Counted from the stretch's first letter, positions 17,285 through 26,303 are shown. The stretch: DNA of 64,000 bases from Magnetovibrio sp. PR-2 (GCF_036689815.1 NZ_JBAHUR010000014.1:36539-100538); one strand, 5' to 3'. Numbers and translations are program-made. The notes: generated from the letters alone by a model not told the origin.

Positions 17285-17698
17285 ATGCGCTTAAAAACTT
17301 TCTTAATCTTATCGAGTGTTTTATTGACTTTAACAGCATGTGGCACCCAAAAAATTGATATTAACAGAAGCCAGTTGATGCCTGTTGATGTCGCTAAAGA
17401 CGTATTGACTCAATACTATGGTTCAGAGTGGGTAAAGTCTCCAACGCTTGAAAGTGATGGTCCAAGATGGTGCGAAAAAGGGAAGAAAAAATCGATATCC
17501 TATAGTGATATTAATGATGCCGTCTATGTGTATGGATACGGTTTTTCCATTTCGGATGCGGGAGAGGGATCAATTAAAATGGGCCTAAATTGCATTTATA
17601 TGCACAAAGTAAATGTTAACGGAAAGCGTTTCCCGGATGTTGCGGCAGCTTTGACATCACTTGGTGCAAATATCCAAAGTGTGTATTGGGCTCGCTAG
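17285..17698 (+). CDS. Lipoprotein, paralogue of the preceding gene
   Basis: About 137 residues from ATG 17285 with GGAGG 4 bases upstream. The signal peptide ends in lipobox LTLTACGT. The mature protein opens KIDINRSQLMPVDVAKDVL, matching the upstream lipoprotein in the IDxxRxxLMPxxVAK motif and in the later single Cys (GLNCIYMHK). Both probably attach to the outer or inner membrane and face the periplasm. The role is unknown, but placement between two caspase-like genes suggests they belong to the same exported system. Confidence 0.7.
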   Translation: MRLKTFLILSSVLLTLTACGTQKIDINRSQLMPVDVAKDVLTQYYGSEWVKSPTLESDGPRWCEKGKKKSISYSDINDAVYVYGYGFSISDAGEGSIKMGLNCIYMHKVNVNGKRFPDVAAALTSLGANIQSVYWAR

Positions 17699-17801
17699 TA
17701 GCAATAGAATTTCATTTAGGGTCCTGATTCTCTTAAATCTTATAGCCGATCAAGGTCGAGGAATGGAGTGCGGCAAGAAAGTTGTTCTCTTTTGCTAATT
17801 C

Positions 17802-18020
17802 GTGGCCCAACCCATCCAGATTTATCCGGGCAGTCCATGGGAAAATGGATTCAACGGAACGCTGCGGCGCGAAGTGCTGAATAGGGAATGGTTCTCAACC
17901 ATCAAACAGGTCCAAGTGGTCATCAATACGTGGCTAAAACAGTACAATCACATACGCCCACATCAGGCACTCAACATGAGACAGCCAGTACCGGAAATTC
18001 TTTTACAAGCTGGTACATAA
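17802..18020 (+). pseudogene. IS3-family transposase C-terminal fragment
   Basis: The frame reads PGSPWENGFNGTLRREVLNR and continues to YNHIRPHQALNMRQPVPEIL. That is the last third of the IS3 OrfB integrase core with the catalytic Glu region. The N-terminal DDE part is absent, so the copy is dead. It is unrelated in position to the OrfA fragment near 12.1 kb but could be of the same IS type. Confidence 0.8.
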
Positions 18021-18165
18021 GATGTGGGCTTTACAAGCTGATGATCTCTGCATGGTTACAGAGATCATCATCCCCTTTCAATTTTAACAGGCTTTTCGGA
18101 TGATAACACCTCATGTTATGGTTGCGTTCTTCACGTTTTAAAACGTGAAATGCTCAGGGGGGCGT

Positions 18166-20148
18166 ATGCACCGATTTGTTGTTTTATGTGTAACGATTTT
18201 GTTGGTTTCGCTAACCGTCACAGCTCTGGCAACGGACTCTCGTGGTCTGTCGATAGAACTCCGTGCCTCGACGGCTGCCAATGCCCCCATTGCCCAAACT
18301 GTGCAGCTCTATTCCAAATCCTATGCCTTGGTTATCGGTAACGATGACTACACCAACGGTTGGCCACGTTTGTCCAATGCGGTGAAGGATGCGCGTTTGG
18401 TAGCAGAGGCTTTGGAAAAGCGCGGTTTCCTTGTTCAGTTTGAACAGGACTTGGATGCCCAGGCCTTGAAACGGGTGATGGAGGACTTTTTCATCGACCG
18501 CGGTGCAGACCCGAACGCACGTCTGTTCGTCTGGTATGCCGGGCATGGACACACGGAACGGGGCAATGGCTATTTGGTGCCTGCTGACGGACCATTGCCT
18601 CAGGCCAATACCAAGGGTTTCCGGCGCAAGGCCGTATCCATGCGCGAAATCGGGGCCATGGTGCGTGAAGCCGACGCCAAGCATGTCATGGCGGTGTTTG
18701 ACAGTTGCTTTGCCGGCACCGTGTTCGAAGCCGCCCGCGCCGCGCCACCGCCCGCCATCACGCGGGTGACGACTGAGCCCGTGCGTCAATTTTTGACATC
18801 GGGCGACGCCGGACAAACGGTATCGGACGACGGCAAGTTCCGCCGTCTGTTTATTGAGGCCTTGGAAGGCAAACGCGCTGCCGACGCCAACGGCGACGGT
18901 TATTTGACCGCCAGTGAATTGGGCCTGCACCTCACCGACAGCGTGTCCAACTACACCTACAACAAACAAACGCCCCGCTACGGCAAACTGCGGGACCCCG
19001 ACTATGACCGGGGGGATTTTGTATTTCGTTTCGCATCCGTCTCGCCGTCCGCTCCAAAGGTGGCCTTGCCTGCGTCACCAACAGGAGGTGGGTTGAGTTT
19101 CGATGATTTGAATCAACAAGCCGACAAGCTAGAAGCCTCCAAACGAGAATGGGGCGCTTGGCAAAAGAAGATGAACAAGGATTACGACAAAGTCGTCGCC
19201 TATCTTGGTCGTGATGTGACGTTTGATTTAAAAAAGGCTGCGTTGGAACGGTTCGTGAAGGGGTATGAGACGGATAACCCTTACAGCGACAGCGACGAAT
19301 CCCTGCGCCAAAATGCCAAGCGCCAACTGGCGGCCCTAGTTCCACCGAAGCGTCCCAAACCGACCTCTCCGGTTCGCAAAACCGGGGGCGGTAACAACGC
19401 TGGCGAGGTTTTTCAGGACTGCCCAGACTGTCCTGAAATGGTGATTGTTCCTGCTGGCAGTTTCCGTATGGGTGATTTGAATGGTGATGGCGAAAGCAAT
19501 GAAAGTCCCGTGCACACGGTAAACATTGGTTACAGTTTTGCGGTTGGGAAGTACGAAGTGACGTTTGGCGAGTGGGACGCTTGTGTGAGGGACGGCGGTT
19601 GTGAAGGTGGCGGAGACGCAAAGAACAAGCGCCCCGCGCATGATGAAGGCTGGGGCCGAGGTTCCCGTCCGGTAACTAATGTGAGTTGGAACGATGCGCA
19701 GAAGTATGTGAAGTGGTTAAGCCGGAAGACAGGCAAGCGTTACCGTCTTCTCTCTGAATCGGAATGGGAATATGTTGCTCGAGCTGGAACGCATACCAAA
19801 TATCATTGGGGCAACGTCATTGGTAAAAACAATGCTAATTGTGACGGTTGCGGCAGCCGCTGGGACAATGCCAGAACAGCTCCTGTTGGTAGTTTTCAAC
19901 CTAATGCGTTTGGCCTACACGACACTTTGGGAAATGTCTGGGAATGGATTCAGGACTGCTACGTTGACAATTATAGAAGTGTACCAACTGATGGTAGAGC
20001 TATGGAGAAAAAAGGATCGTGTGATCGTGTTGGTCGTGGGGGTGGGTGGAGTATCTCTCCATCGGAATTTAATTCGGCCTATCGTGGTTGGCTTAACCCT
20101 AAAACACGGTTTAGCGGCATAGGCATCCGTCTCGCCAGAGACCTATGA
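18166..20148 (+). CDS. Exported caspase-like (C14) protein with C-terminal FGE/SUMF1 domain
   Basis: About 660 residues from ATG 18166, which follows AGGGGGG; the frame is open to GTG 18145. The protein has a signal peptide ending at TALAT. The caspase domain (about 50-310) has His127 in WYAGHGH and Cys181 in VFDSCFAG. A helical linker (DDLNQQADKLEASKREWGAW, through the TDNPYSD segment) is nearly identical to one in the caspase at 23003. The C-terminal domain (about 415-660) is FGE-sulfatase-like: MVIVPAGSFRMGD, VSWNDAQKYVKWLS, LLSESEWEYVARAG, GLHDTLGNVWEW and GRGGGW. Such domains without the oxidase cysteines often bind ligands, so this may be a sensor-protease fusion. Confidence 0.88.
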   Translation: MHRFVVLCVTILLVSLTVTALATDSRGLSIELRASTAANAPIAQTVQLYSKSYALVIGNDDYTNGWPRLSNAVKDARLVAEALEKRGFLVQFEQDLDAQALKRVMEDFFIDRGADPNARLFVWYAGHGHTERGNGYLVPADGPLPQANTKGFRRKAVSMREIGAMVREADAKHVMAVFDSCFAGTVFEAARAAPPPAITRVTTEPVRQFLTSGDAGQTVSDDGKFRRLFIEALEGKRAADANGDGYLTASELGLHLTDSVSNYTYNKQTPRYGKLRDPDYDRGDFVFRFASVSPSAPKVALPASPTGGGLSFDDLNQQADKLEASKREWGAWQKKMNKDYDKVVAYLGRDVTFDLKKAALERFVKGYETDNPYSDSDESLRQNAKRQLAALVPPKRPKPTSPVRKTGGGNNAGEVFQDCPDCPEMVIVPAGSFRMGDLNGDGESNESPVHTVNIGYSFAVGKYEVTFGEWDACVRDGGCEGGGDAKNKRPAHDEGWGRGSRPVTNVSWNDAQKYVKWLSRKTGKRYRLLSESEWEYVARAGTHTKYHWGNVIGKNNANCDGCGSRWDNARTAPVGSFQPNAFGLHDTLGNVWEWIQDCYVDNYRSVPTDGRAMEKKGSCDRVGRGGGWSISPSEFNSAYRGWLNPKTRFSGIGIRLARDL

Positions 20149-20270
20149 ACCTGATCTTATCTGGCTCTGCATTATTCTGGACCATGAGGTCCACGCAAGC
20201 CAAATCATCACGCCCTATTGTGATTTAGTCATTAGAGGTTGTCTGAGAGATATCCAAAAACGTGTTTACG

Positions 20271-20282
20271 TTCTCCATATCC
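20271..20282 (+). promoter_or_regulatory. Recurrent TCCTCCATAYCC-type motif (copy 1)
   Basis: TTCTCCATATCC, 39 bp upstream of the start at 20322. One of seven related intergenic copies in this block; the binding factor is unknown. Confidence 0.4.
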
Positions 20283-20321
20283 ACTGCAGTCAAACACCGA
20301 GATATGAAGAGGGAAGTTAGC

Positions 20322-21233
20322 ATGCGTCCCGTACTTGCCGCCTTTTTAATGTTATTCACTGCCGCGTGCGCCAACTCGCACGGAGCCTCTACGTCTTCGG
20401 CTTCGGGAGACGGTTGGGCGAACGGGCCCACGGGCCGTGCCGGGCCGAACATTTTGATTTTGGGTCAAGACGGCGATCCACAATCGGTGGCGCGCAATAA
20501 TTCCGCGTTTGGCCGGGTGTTGAATGCCGTGTCCAACGAATTGCATGACGAAGGTTTTCGCGTTTACGACGAAACCACTTTGACCATCGATACACATATG
20601 CAGCATCGCATGCGGCGTATGGATGCCGAGGTGATTGGCATCGCCCGGTCCATCAAACACACGCCCATTGACGTTGCGGTTTTGTACACCCTCTATGCCC
20701 ATGGTCAGGACCGGGCCTATGCTCAAAAAATGGACGTGCGTGTGATGGGGCGTTTGATTGCGGTGCGAACCGGTGAACGGATCGGCAATTTCGAAGCTGC
20801 CCTGCCCACACCCATCGCCATTTCCCCCGATTGTGACGGTGCCTGTATGGATGAAGCCCTAGGCGATCATGCCCATGAACTGGCTCAAGAGCTAGGTGCA
20901 GTGTTGGCCGCGCGCATTCGGGCGCATGTGAGCGGAAGTCCTCGCGTTTCGGCTGAGCAATCGCCGAAAATAGGCTTGCCCACTTCGTATACTCTGACGT
21001 TTGAAGGCTTTAGCGCACAAGATATCGACCGAATTGAGCACGATTTGACGCAATTGGAGGGCTATGCTCACCACCGGTTGCTGCGTTCGGGCTATCAACT
21101 CGTGGTGTATTGGTACGAAACGGCGGGCAAAGAGGCCTATCTGACCCGTGCCCTACAGCAGGTGGTTGAGGACACTGACAATTCTGCTAGGTTGACTTTC
21201 AACGGTTCTGCCTTTCATATTGTCAATTATTGA
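20322..21233 (+). CDS. Lipoprotein, paralogue of the 21395 gene
   Basis: About 304 residues from ATG 20322 with GAGGGA upstream; 20304 is a possible earlier start. A lipobox MLFTAACAN marks a lipoprotein. Two conserved parts are shared with the 21395 gene: an N-terminal NILILGQDGDPQSVARN to ELHDEGFRVYDE domain, and a C-terminal YSLTF-like half (SYTLTFEGFSAQDIDRIE, then YWYETAG). The second half resembles a small alpha/beta sensor-like domain. No named family. Two cysteines in PDCDGACMDE are conserved in the paralogue as ECDRECILE. Confidence 0.7.
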   Translation: MRPVLAAFLMLFTAACANSHGASTSSASGDGWANGPTGRAGPNILILGQDGDPQSVARNNSAFGRVLNAVSNELHDEGFRVYDETTLTIDTHMQHRMRRMDAEVIGIARSIKHTPIDVAVLYTLYAHGQDRAYAQKMDVRVMGRLIAVRTGERIGNFEAALPTPIAISPDCDGACMDEALGDHAHELAQELGAVLAARIRAHVSGSPRVSAEQSPKIGLPTSYTLTFEGFSAQDIDRIEHDLTQLEGYAHHRLLRSGYQLVVYWYETAGKEAYLTRALQQVVEDTDNSARLTFNGSAFHIVNY

Positions 21234-21335
21234 GGTTCGGGAAGGTGTTACGGGGCAGAATCCAGGGGATTTGTCACAGATACAAATACAATTATTGGCT
21301 GCCTGAAGGGGATGTCGGAAAAAAGCCAGCTTGTC

Positions 21336-21347
21336 TCCTCCATTCCC
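21336..21347 (+). promoter_or_regulatory. Recurrent TCCTCCATAYCC-type motif (copy 2)
   Basis: TCCTCCATTCCC, 47 bp upstream of the start at 21395. Confidence 0.4.
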
Positions 21348-21394
21348 ATATTGAATGATGACACAACAGCTTTGCTGAGAAGAGGAACAATACC

Positions 21395-22294
21395 ATGCAA
21401 TCGATTAAAGCAATTATGACGGCAGGCGCCATCGCCATGGGGATTTCGTCGTTTGCGGCCATTCCGGCAGCTTTTGCCGGTGAACAGCCCAACGTTATGA
21501 TCATGGGCGAAGACGCCGACAAAGATACCGTGCCGCGCAATTCGCGGGTGTTCAAACGCGTTGTTGATGCCTTGGCGAACGAGCTGCACAACGAAGGTTT
21601 CGATGTCTATGACGAAGTCTCGTTGACCATGGACGATTTCGCCCAAGGCCGCACCCGGCGCACGGATGTGGAAATCATCGATATTGCGCGCTCGGTGAAA
21701 ACCGCGCCCATCGATGTCGCAACCATTTTTGCGATTTATCCGAAAATTAAGAAAACGGCTTACACCACCAAAGTGGAAGCGCGCATCACGGGACGTTTGC
21801 TGAACGTTAAATCCGGCCAGCGCCTGGGCAACTTCGAGGTCATGTCTGCCATGCCGGACAATGCCCCTGTGGAATGTGATCGCGAATGCATCTTGGAAGT
21901 CTTCGGGGACAACGCCAAAATTCTGGCTCAAGATTTGGGTGTCGTTCTGGCGACCAAGCTGGATGCGCAGTCCCCGGTTTCGGGTGGAGCTGCGATGGGG
22001 ACCGGTGAAGGCGGCATGTCGATGGCCTATAGCCTGACGTTCTCTGGTTTTTCACCGGATGAAATCACATCCATTGAAGAATACATTGTGGCGTTCAGCG
22101 GCTATCACCACCATCGCCCTTTGTCGAGCTCCATGCGCACCAATGAATACTGGTATGAAACCAACAGCGAAAGTGCGCGTTTGAACCGCAACCTGCGCCG
22201 TATGATGGATCATTTAGGTGTACAAGGTCGTGTGGTGTTCGCCGGCAATAAATTTAGCGTCGAAAAAATCGCCACGGTCCGCAAACAACGCTAA
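21395..22294 (+). CDS. Exported protein, paralogue of the 20322 lipoprotein
   Basis: A 299-residue protein with a cleavable signal peptide (IPAAFAGEQ). Unlike its neighbour it has no lipobox, so it should be free in the periplasm. The N-terminal domain (PNVMIMGEDADKDTVPRN to LHNEGFDVYDE) and C-terminal domain (YSLTFSGFSPDEITSIE, YWYETNSES) match the preceding lipoprotein region by region. The pair might form a membrane-tethered and soluble couple. A terminator follows at 22328. The ribosome-binding site AGAGGA lies 8 bases before the ATG. Confidence 0.75.
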   Translation: MQSIKAIMTAGAIAMGISSFAAIPAAFAGEQPNVMIMGEDADKDTVPRNSRVFKRVVDALANELHNEGFDVYDEVSLTMDDFAQGRTRRTDVEIIDIARSVKTAPIDVATIFAIYPKIKKTAYTTKVEARITGRLLNVKSGQRLGNFEVMSAMPDNAPVECDRECILEVFGDNAKILAQDLGVVLATKLDAQSPVSGGAAMGTGEGGMSMAYSLTFSGFSPDEITSIEEYIVAFSGYHHHRPLSSSMRTNEYWYETNSESARLNRNLRRMMDHLGVQGRVVFAGNKFSVEKIATVRKQR

Positions 22295-22327
22295 CGGTTT
22301 TGCCGATAGGCGAGAACCGAGACAAAG

Positions 22328-22377
22328 AATGCCGGGATCGTGATGGGCTTCGCCAATCTGACCCCGGCATTTTTTTG
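22328..22377 (+). terminator. Rho-independent terminator
   Basis: AATGCCGGG pairs with CCCGGCATT across a 26-base loop and is followed by a run of T. It separates the 21395 gene from the ompA-like gene. Confidence 0.8.
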
Positions 22378-22396
22378 AAATTCAAGAGAGAGTGTT

Positions 22397-22990
22397 ATGC
22401 GTAATTTTTACACTGGAATAACAGCAGCCTTGGTGTTGGGTGTTTTGGCCTTTGGACAGGCCGTCCCCGTACTTGCGTCGGATGAGATGGAACCGCAAGC
22501 ACGTGTGAAAAGCTTCAACGACATTGTACGTTCTCTCGCTCCCATCGCCGGTCAAACGGAAGCCAATGGATCTGTTGATTTGGAAATTCCGTTTGCTTTA
22601 AACAGCGCAGAGCTTTTGCCCGGTGCCTTGGCGCAGTTGGAGGCGCTGGCCGCAGCACTGGAAACGGGTGAATTGGCGGCGCATCGTTTTCAAATCATTG
22701 GTCATACGGACGCCAGTGGGGCTGCTGAATACAATCGTCAACTCTCCGCCAAACGCGCCGATGCGGTTAAGGCCTTCCTCACGGGCGAACATAAAATCGC
22801 CGAAGATCGCTTGAGCACAAAAGGCATGGGTGAGGATCAATTGAAAAACGCATTGAGCCCGGAAGCGGCTGACAATCGTCGGGTAGAGGTTATCCTTATC
22901 CCCTTAACCGGAGAAGACGTCGATAAAACGCCCCTTCCGTCCGACGGCGTAGAAGTCCGTTCGGATGGGACCGTGAAGGTTCAGTGGTGA
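22397..22990 (+). CDS. OmpA-family peptidoglycan-binding periplasmic protein
   Basis: A 197-residue protein with a signal peptide (cleavage near VLASDE). The C-terminal OmpA domain shows IPFALNSAELLPGALAQLEA, the FQIIGHTDASGAAEYNRQLS motif with the diaminopimelate-binding Asp and Arg, and SPEAADNRRVEVILIP. There is no N-terminal beta-barrel. It would bind the cell wall and may anchor partners there. It precedes the next caspase gene by 12 bp, so the two are co-transcribed. Confidence 0.9.
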   Translation: MRNFYTGITAALVLGVLAFGQAVPVLASDEMEPQARVKSFNDIVRSLAPIAGQTEANGSVDLEIPFALNSAELLPGALAQLEALAAALETGELAAHRFQIIGHTDASGAAEYNRQLSAKRADAVKAFLTGEHKIAEDRLSTKGMGEDQLKNALSPEAADNRRVEVILIPLTGEDVDKTPLPSDGVEVRSDGTVKVQW

Positions 22991-23002
22991 GGTTGATAGT
23001 TG

Positions 23003-24337
23003 ATGATGCGCATCGGGGTAATCTTACTGGTTGGTTTGTTGGCGTTTCCTATCGCTGTGCAGGCCAGATCGCGCGGCTTGTCCGTTGAGCTTCGCACATC
23101 CGAAACAGCAAACGCGCCTCTCGCAAAAACCGTCAAACTGTACCAACGTTCATACGCCTTGGTGATCGGCAACGATGACTACACCAACGGCTGGCCCCGC
23201 TTATCCAATGCCGTAAAAGATGCCCAGGATGTGGCGGAGGCTTTGGGTAATATGGGCTTTGACGTCACCCTCAAAACGGATTTGAATAGCCGTCAGTTGG
23301 TGACCGTGTTGGAAGATTTCATCTATTCCAAAGGCGCCGATAAAGAGGCCCGATTGTTTTTATGGTATGCGGGCCACGGCCATACTTTAAACGGAGAAGG
23401 CTATCTCGTCCCCACCGACGCCCCTCGCCCAAAGGCCGGGGCTAAATTTAAACGCAAAGCTTTATCCATCCGCCGATTTGGCGAGTACATGCGTGATGCC
23501 GAATCAAAACACGTGTTCACAATCTTTGATTCATGTTTTGCCGGAACCGTATTCGACAGCGCCCGCGCCATGCCGCCGGAAGCTATCACACGCGCGACGA
23601 CTTTCCCGGTGCGACAATTTTTAACGTCCGGTGATGCTGACCAGGAAGTTTCCGACAATGGTGACTTTGCAGAACTTTTTATTCGTGCGGTGAAGGGGGA
23701 TGAGCGCGCAGATGCAAACGGCGATGGGTATGTCACCGCCAGCGAGTTGGGTTTATTTTTGACGGACCGGGTCACCAACCTGACACGGTCCCGCCAAACA
23801 CCCAAATACGGCAAGTTGTTAGATAAGGATTATGACCGGGGGGATTTCGTCTTTCGGTTAGCTTCGGCTTCACCGTCTGCACCAAAAGTTTCCCTACCGT
23901 CGTCGCCAACAGGCGGTGGAGTGAATTTTGATGATTTGGAACAACAGGCAGATAAGCTTGAGGAATCAAAACGCGAGTGGTCAGCCTGGCAGAAAAAGAT
24001 GAACAAAGATTATGACAAAGTCATTGCCTACCTTGATCGTGACGTACCGTTTGATTTGAAAAAAGCAGCGTTAGAACGGTTTGTAAAGGGGTACGATACT
24101 GACAACCCCTATAGTGATCAGGATGACATTATTCGATCAAAACTGAAGCACCAACTCAGCCAGATATACCAAAACAACAAGTTCGTAAATGCTGATAGTA
24201 CACCCAAAAAAATGGGCGATAAAAGGTGTTACGATGTTGTTGAAGTCGCTGAAATAAACGGTAAAGAGATAAGGCAAGAATCCACATTTTGCCAACAACC
24301 AGATGGATCTATGGTTAAGGTGAAGAATATTAAATAG
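23003..24337 (+). CDS. Exported caspase-like (C14) protein
   Basis: About 444 residues from ATG 23003, which has GAGG 10 bases upstream. The signal peptide ends at AVQARS. The caspase domain (about 50-310) has His125 in WYAGHGH and Cys178 in IFDSCFAG. The N-terminal RGLSVELRTSETANAPLAKT and the linker after the domain are very close to the caspase at 18166, so the pair arose by recent duplication. The FGE domain is absent, replaced by a short tail with two Cys (DKRCYDVVEVAE, STFCQQPDG). It is paired with the OmpA-like gene. Confidence 0.87.
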   Translation: MMRIGVILLVGLLAFPIAVQARSRGLSVELRTSETANAPLAKTVKLYQRSYALVIGNDDYTNGWPRLSNAVKDAQDVAEALGNMGFDVTLKTDLNSRQLVTVLEDFIYSKGADKEARLFLWYAGHGHTLNGEGYLVPTDAPRPKAGAKFKRKALSIRRFGEYMRDAESKHVFTIFDSCFAGTVFDSARAMPPEAITRATTFPVRQFLTSGDADQEVSDNGDFAELFIRAVKGDERADANGDGYVTASELGLFLTDRVTNLTRSRQTPKYGKLLDKDYDRGDFVFRLASASPSAPKVSLPSSPTGGGVNFDDLEQQADKLEESKREWSAWQKKMNKDYDKVIAYLDRDVPFDLKKAALERFVKGYDTDNPYSDQDDIIRSKLKHQLSQIYQNNKFVNADSTPKKMGDKRCYDVVEVAEINGKEIRQESTFCQQPDGSMVKVKNIK

Positions 24338-24347
24338 TACGCTCTAC

Positions 24348-24360
24348 ACCCTACATACCC
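24348..24360 (+). promoter_or_regulatory. Recurrent TCCTCCATAYCC-type motif (copy 3, weak)
   Basis: CCCTACATACCC, 39 bp upstream of the broken gene at 24400. It differs from the other copies at two positions. Confidence 0.3.
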
Positions 24361-24399
24361 ATTGATGAATTTTACAATATCATCAATGGAGAGATAGCT

Positions 24400-24612
24400 A
24401 TGTCCCATACCGTCCCAAACTGAATATGGAAGAAATTCTCAGTTCCATCCGGCGATTTTTGTTGATGATGAGACACCTTCCTCAACAAATGAAAATGCCT
24501 ATAACATTGACGGTCAGTTCCTGAGAGCAAAGAACAGGAAATGCCTCTCTGCTGTCATAACATCATTAAATTCAAACATGCTGCAGTTGATGGATTTAGA
24601 TGGGCAGACCTA
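24400..24612 (+). pseudogene. Frameshifted gene with PopZ-type N-terminal motif
   Basis: Three pieces in three frames can be joined: MSHTVP, then MEEILSSIRRF (from 24426), then VDDETPSSTNENAYNIDGQF continuing to a TAA at 24612. MEEILSSIRR is the N-terminal helix signature of PopZ/DUF2497 proteins. It is also present, as MEDILSSIRRIL, in the FliG-like gene at 39651. At least two frameshifts make this non-functional. The rest of the 24338-24730 gap shows nothing beyond the two motif copies. Confidence 0.6.
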
Positions 24613-24688
24613 ACAATAGCTTCCTAAATACATGAAGCCAGATCTTATCTCCAATAATTTTATAGCCGATGCCTAAATTGCATTTGCG

Positions 24689-24700
24689 TCCTCCATACCC
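24689..24700 (+). promoter_or_regulatory. Recurrent TCCTCCATAYCC motif (copy 4)
   Basis: TCCTCCATACCC, 30-41 bp upstream of the LuxR-type gene start at 24731. Confidence 0.45.
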
Positions 24701-24730
24701 GTTATAGAACAAAGTTATGTGGGGTGAATT

Positions 24731-25273
24731 ATGGGAATGCAGATAAGAGAACTTACAAAGCAATTGCACCGAGCGGAAGTAATTGAGCAATGCTGGAATA
24801 TATTGGCAAAAGCTTGCACGAGGGAGGGATTATTGTTCGCCAACATGTTCTGGCGCGGCAGGGTATATACACAGTATCCACCGAATTTTCAGACCAGCTT
24901 AACTCACCCTCACCAGCACACGGTTTTCACATTTGGGCACGGCACTAAAGATGTTTTGAATGTCACCATTGGTGATGGACGTCAGCGCAATTATTCAGCA
25001 TTAAATCTCGATTTTGATGTTTGGAACGAAGTTGTTGAGGCCTTGTATCATCGTCTCGTTGAGATTGGTGAAACACAAGATTTAACACCGCGTGAACTGC
25101 AATGCTTGCACCTGATTGCTCAAGGCAACACCAGCAAAGACATTTCCGAAATCATCGGCATCTCTTTACCTGGTGTGAATTTTCACGTCCGCAATGCAAC
25201 CCATAAACTCAATGCAAAAAGCCGAACACATGCTGTGGCACTTGCTATGGCCGCAGGGATTATTGGACTTTAG
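24731..25273 (+). CDS. LuxR-type transcriptional regulator
   Basis: A 180-residue protein. The C-terminal 65 residues are a LuxR/GerE HTH: LTPRELQCLHLIAQGNTSKD, ISEIIGISLPGVNFHVRNA and KLNAKSRTHAVALA. The N-terminal 115 residues are shorter than a standard autoinducer-binding domain but show a similar WNxV-x-ALYHRL helix before the linker. Any ligand is uncertain. It is the only recognisable regulator inside the caspase block and has a copy of the recurrent motif upstream. It could therefore control itself and the other motif-bearing genes; this is inference. Confidence 0.85.
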   Translation: MGMQIRELTKQLHRAEVIEQCWNILAKACTREGLLFANMFWRGRVYTQYPPNFQTSLTHPHQHTVFTFGHGTKDVLNVTIGDGRQRNYSALNLDFDVWNEVVEALYHRLVEIGETQDLTPRELQCLHLIAQGNTSKDISEIIGISLPGVNFHVRNATHKLNAKSRTHAVALAMAAGIIGL

Positions 25274-25312
25274 CGATTTTTCTGTGGGCGGCGTGCTAAA
25301 AGTCGTCCCGTT

Positions 25313-25324
25313 TCCTCCATACCT
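25313..25324 (+). promoter_or_regulatory. Recurrent TCCTCCATAYCC motif (copy 5)
   Basis: TCCTCCATACCT, 79 bp upstream of the transglycosylase start at 25404. Confidence 0.4.
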
Positions 25325-25403
25325 CAACATAACCGGAACAGTTATTGATCGTTTACGCGATGTATGAATGAAAAGGGCATGGAGCCCAGAAGGAGTGAAG
25401 ATA

Positions 25404-26213
25404 ATGAAACAGGTTTTGTCCGTTAAAGCTTTTCTTGTCGGAGCCGCTCTTTGTATAGGCATGTCGTTGATGACCTCTGGAGAGGCATTTGCAGCGACAC
25501 GTTCAGAGATCAAGCAGATGGTGATTGAAGAGGCTAAAGAGAGCCGCGTCCCTCCTGCTTTGGCCTTGGCCGTCGCCAAGATTGAATCCGACTTCCAGGA
25601 ACGTGCATTGTCGACCGCTGGCGCACGTGGCGTCATGCAGATTATGCCTCAAACAGCACAGGGTGTGTTTGGCGTCCACAAAGACGACCTTTGGGACCCG
25701 CGCCTAAACATTCAATTGGGGATCGAGTATCTCGAACAACTTTACGATCAATACGGCGGCCGCTGGGATTTAGCCTTGTCGCATTATAACGGTGGAACGC
25801 TCAAAGGCGGCAAAGGCGCACATGCAACACCGCACAGCTATACTCGAAAGTACGTCGCCAGCGTCATGAAATGGCACCAGCGTTATGACGAACAAGCCCA
25901 AGTCTGGCAGGTTGCATCTGCATACCCCGCGCAGGATGACTGGGAACTGTCACAAACACAAACACGTATGGAGGAGTTAGAGCAAACCCGCAAGGTTATC
26001 GTACGTGAGTTGGCCGACCGTGAATTCGACAACCGCTACAAACCTTGGCGTGCTGCTCAAAATGGTACTCTGCATCGTCCCTGGCGTAAACAGAGTGCCT
26101 GGACAGATAATCGCACAGATTTTGACAGATCTGATTTCAACAAACGCTTGAGAGCTGTTCGCGGCACGTTAGACGACTTTACGCCGAAGGAGATTTGGAC
26201 GGAGGGTAGTTAG
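25404..26213 (+). CDS. Soluble lytic transglycosylase (SLT family)
   Basis: About 269 residues from ATG 25404 with AAGGAG 9 bases upstream. The signal peptide ends at EAFAAT. The SLT domain shows VPPALALAVAKIESDFQERA with the catalytic Glu, GARGVMQIMPQTAQ, LNIQLGIEYLEQLYDQYGG and LALSHYNGG. It cuts peptidoglycan in the periplasm, as specialised transglycosylases of secretion systems and flagella do. The last 100 residues are charged, with no domain. Placement in the block suggests it opens the wall locally for an envelope-spanning assembly; this is inference. Confidence 0.9.
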   Translation: MKQVLSVKAFLVGAALCIGMSLMTSGEAFAATRSEIKQMVIEEAKESRVPPALALAVAKIESDFQERALSTAGARGVMQIMPQTAQGVFGVHKDDLWDPRLNIQLGIEYLEQLYDQYGGRWDLALSHYNGGTLKGGKGAHATPHSYTRKYVASVMKWHQRYDEQAQVWQVASAYPAQDDWELSQTQTRMEELEQTRKVIVRELADREFDNRYKPWRAAQNGTLHRPWRKQSAWTDNRTDFDRSDFNKRLRAVRGTLDDFTPKEIWTEGS

Positions 26214-26303
26214 TTATATTGGGCTAGACATCTGGACACTTGCCTAGAGCCGATCGAATAAGCAATACTGATGGTTGTTGAATGCCTGATCTATGTGTGT
26301 GAA

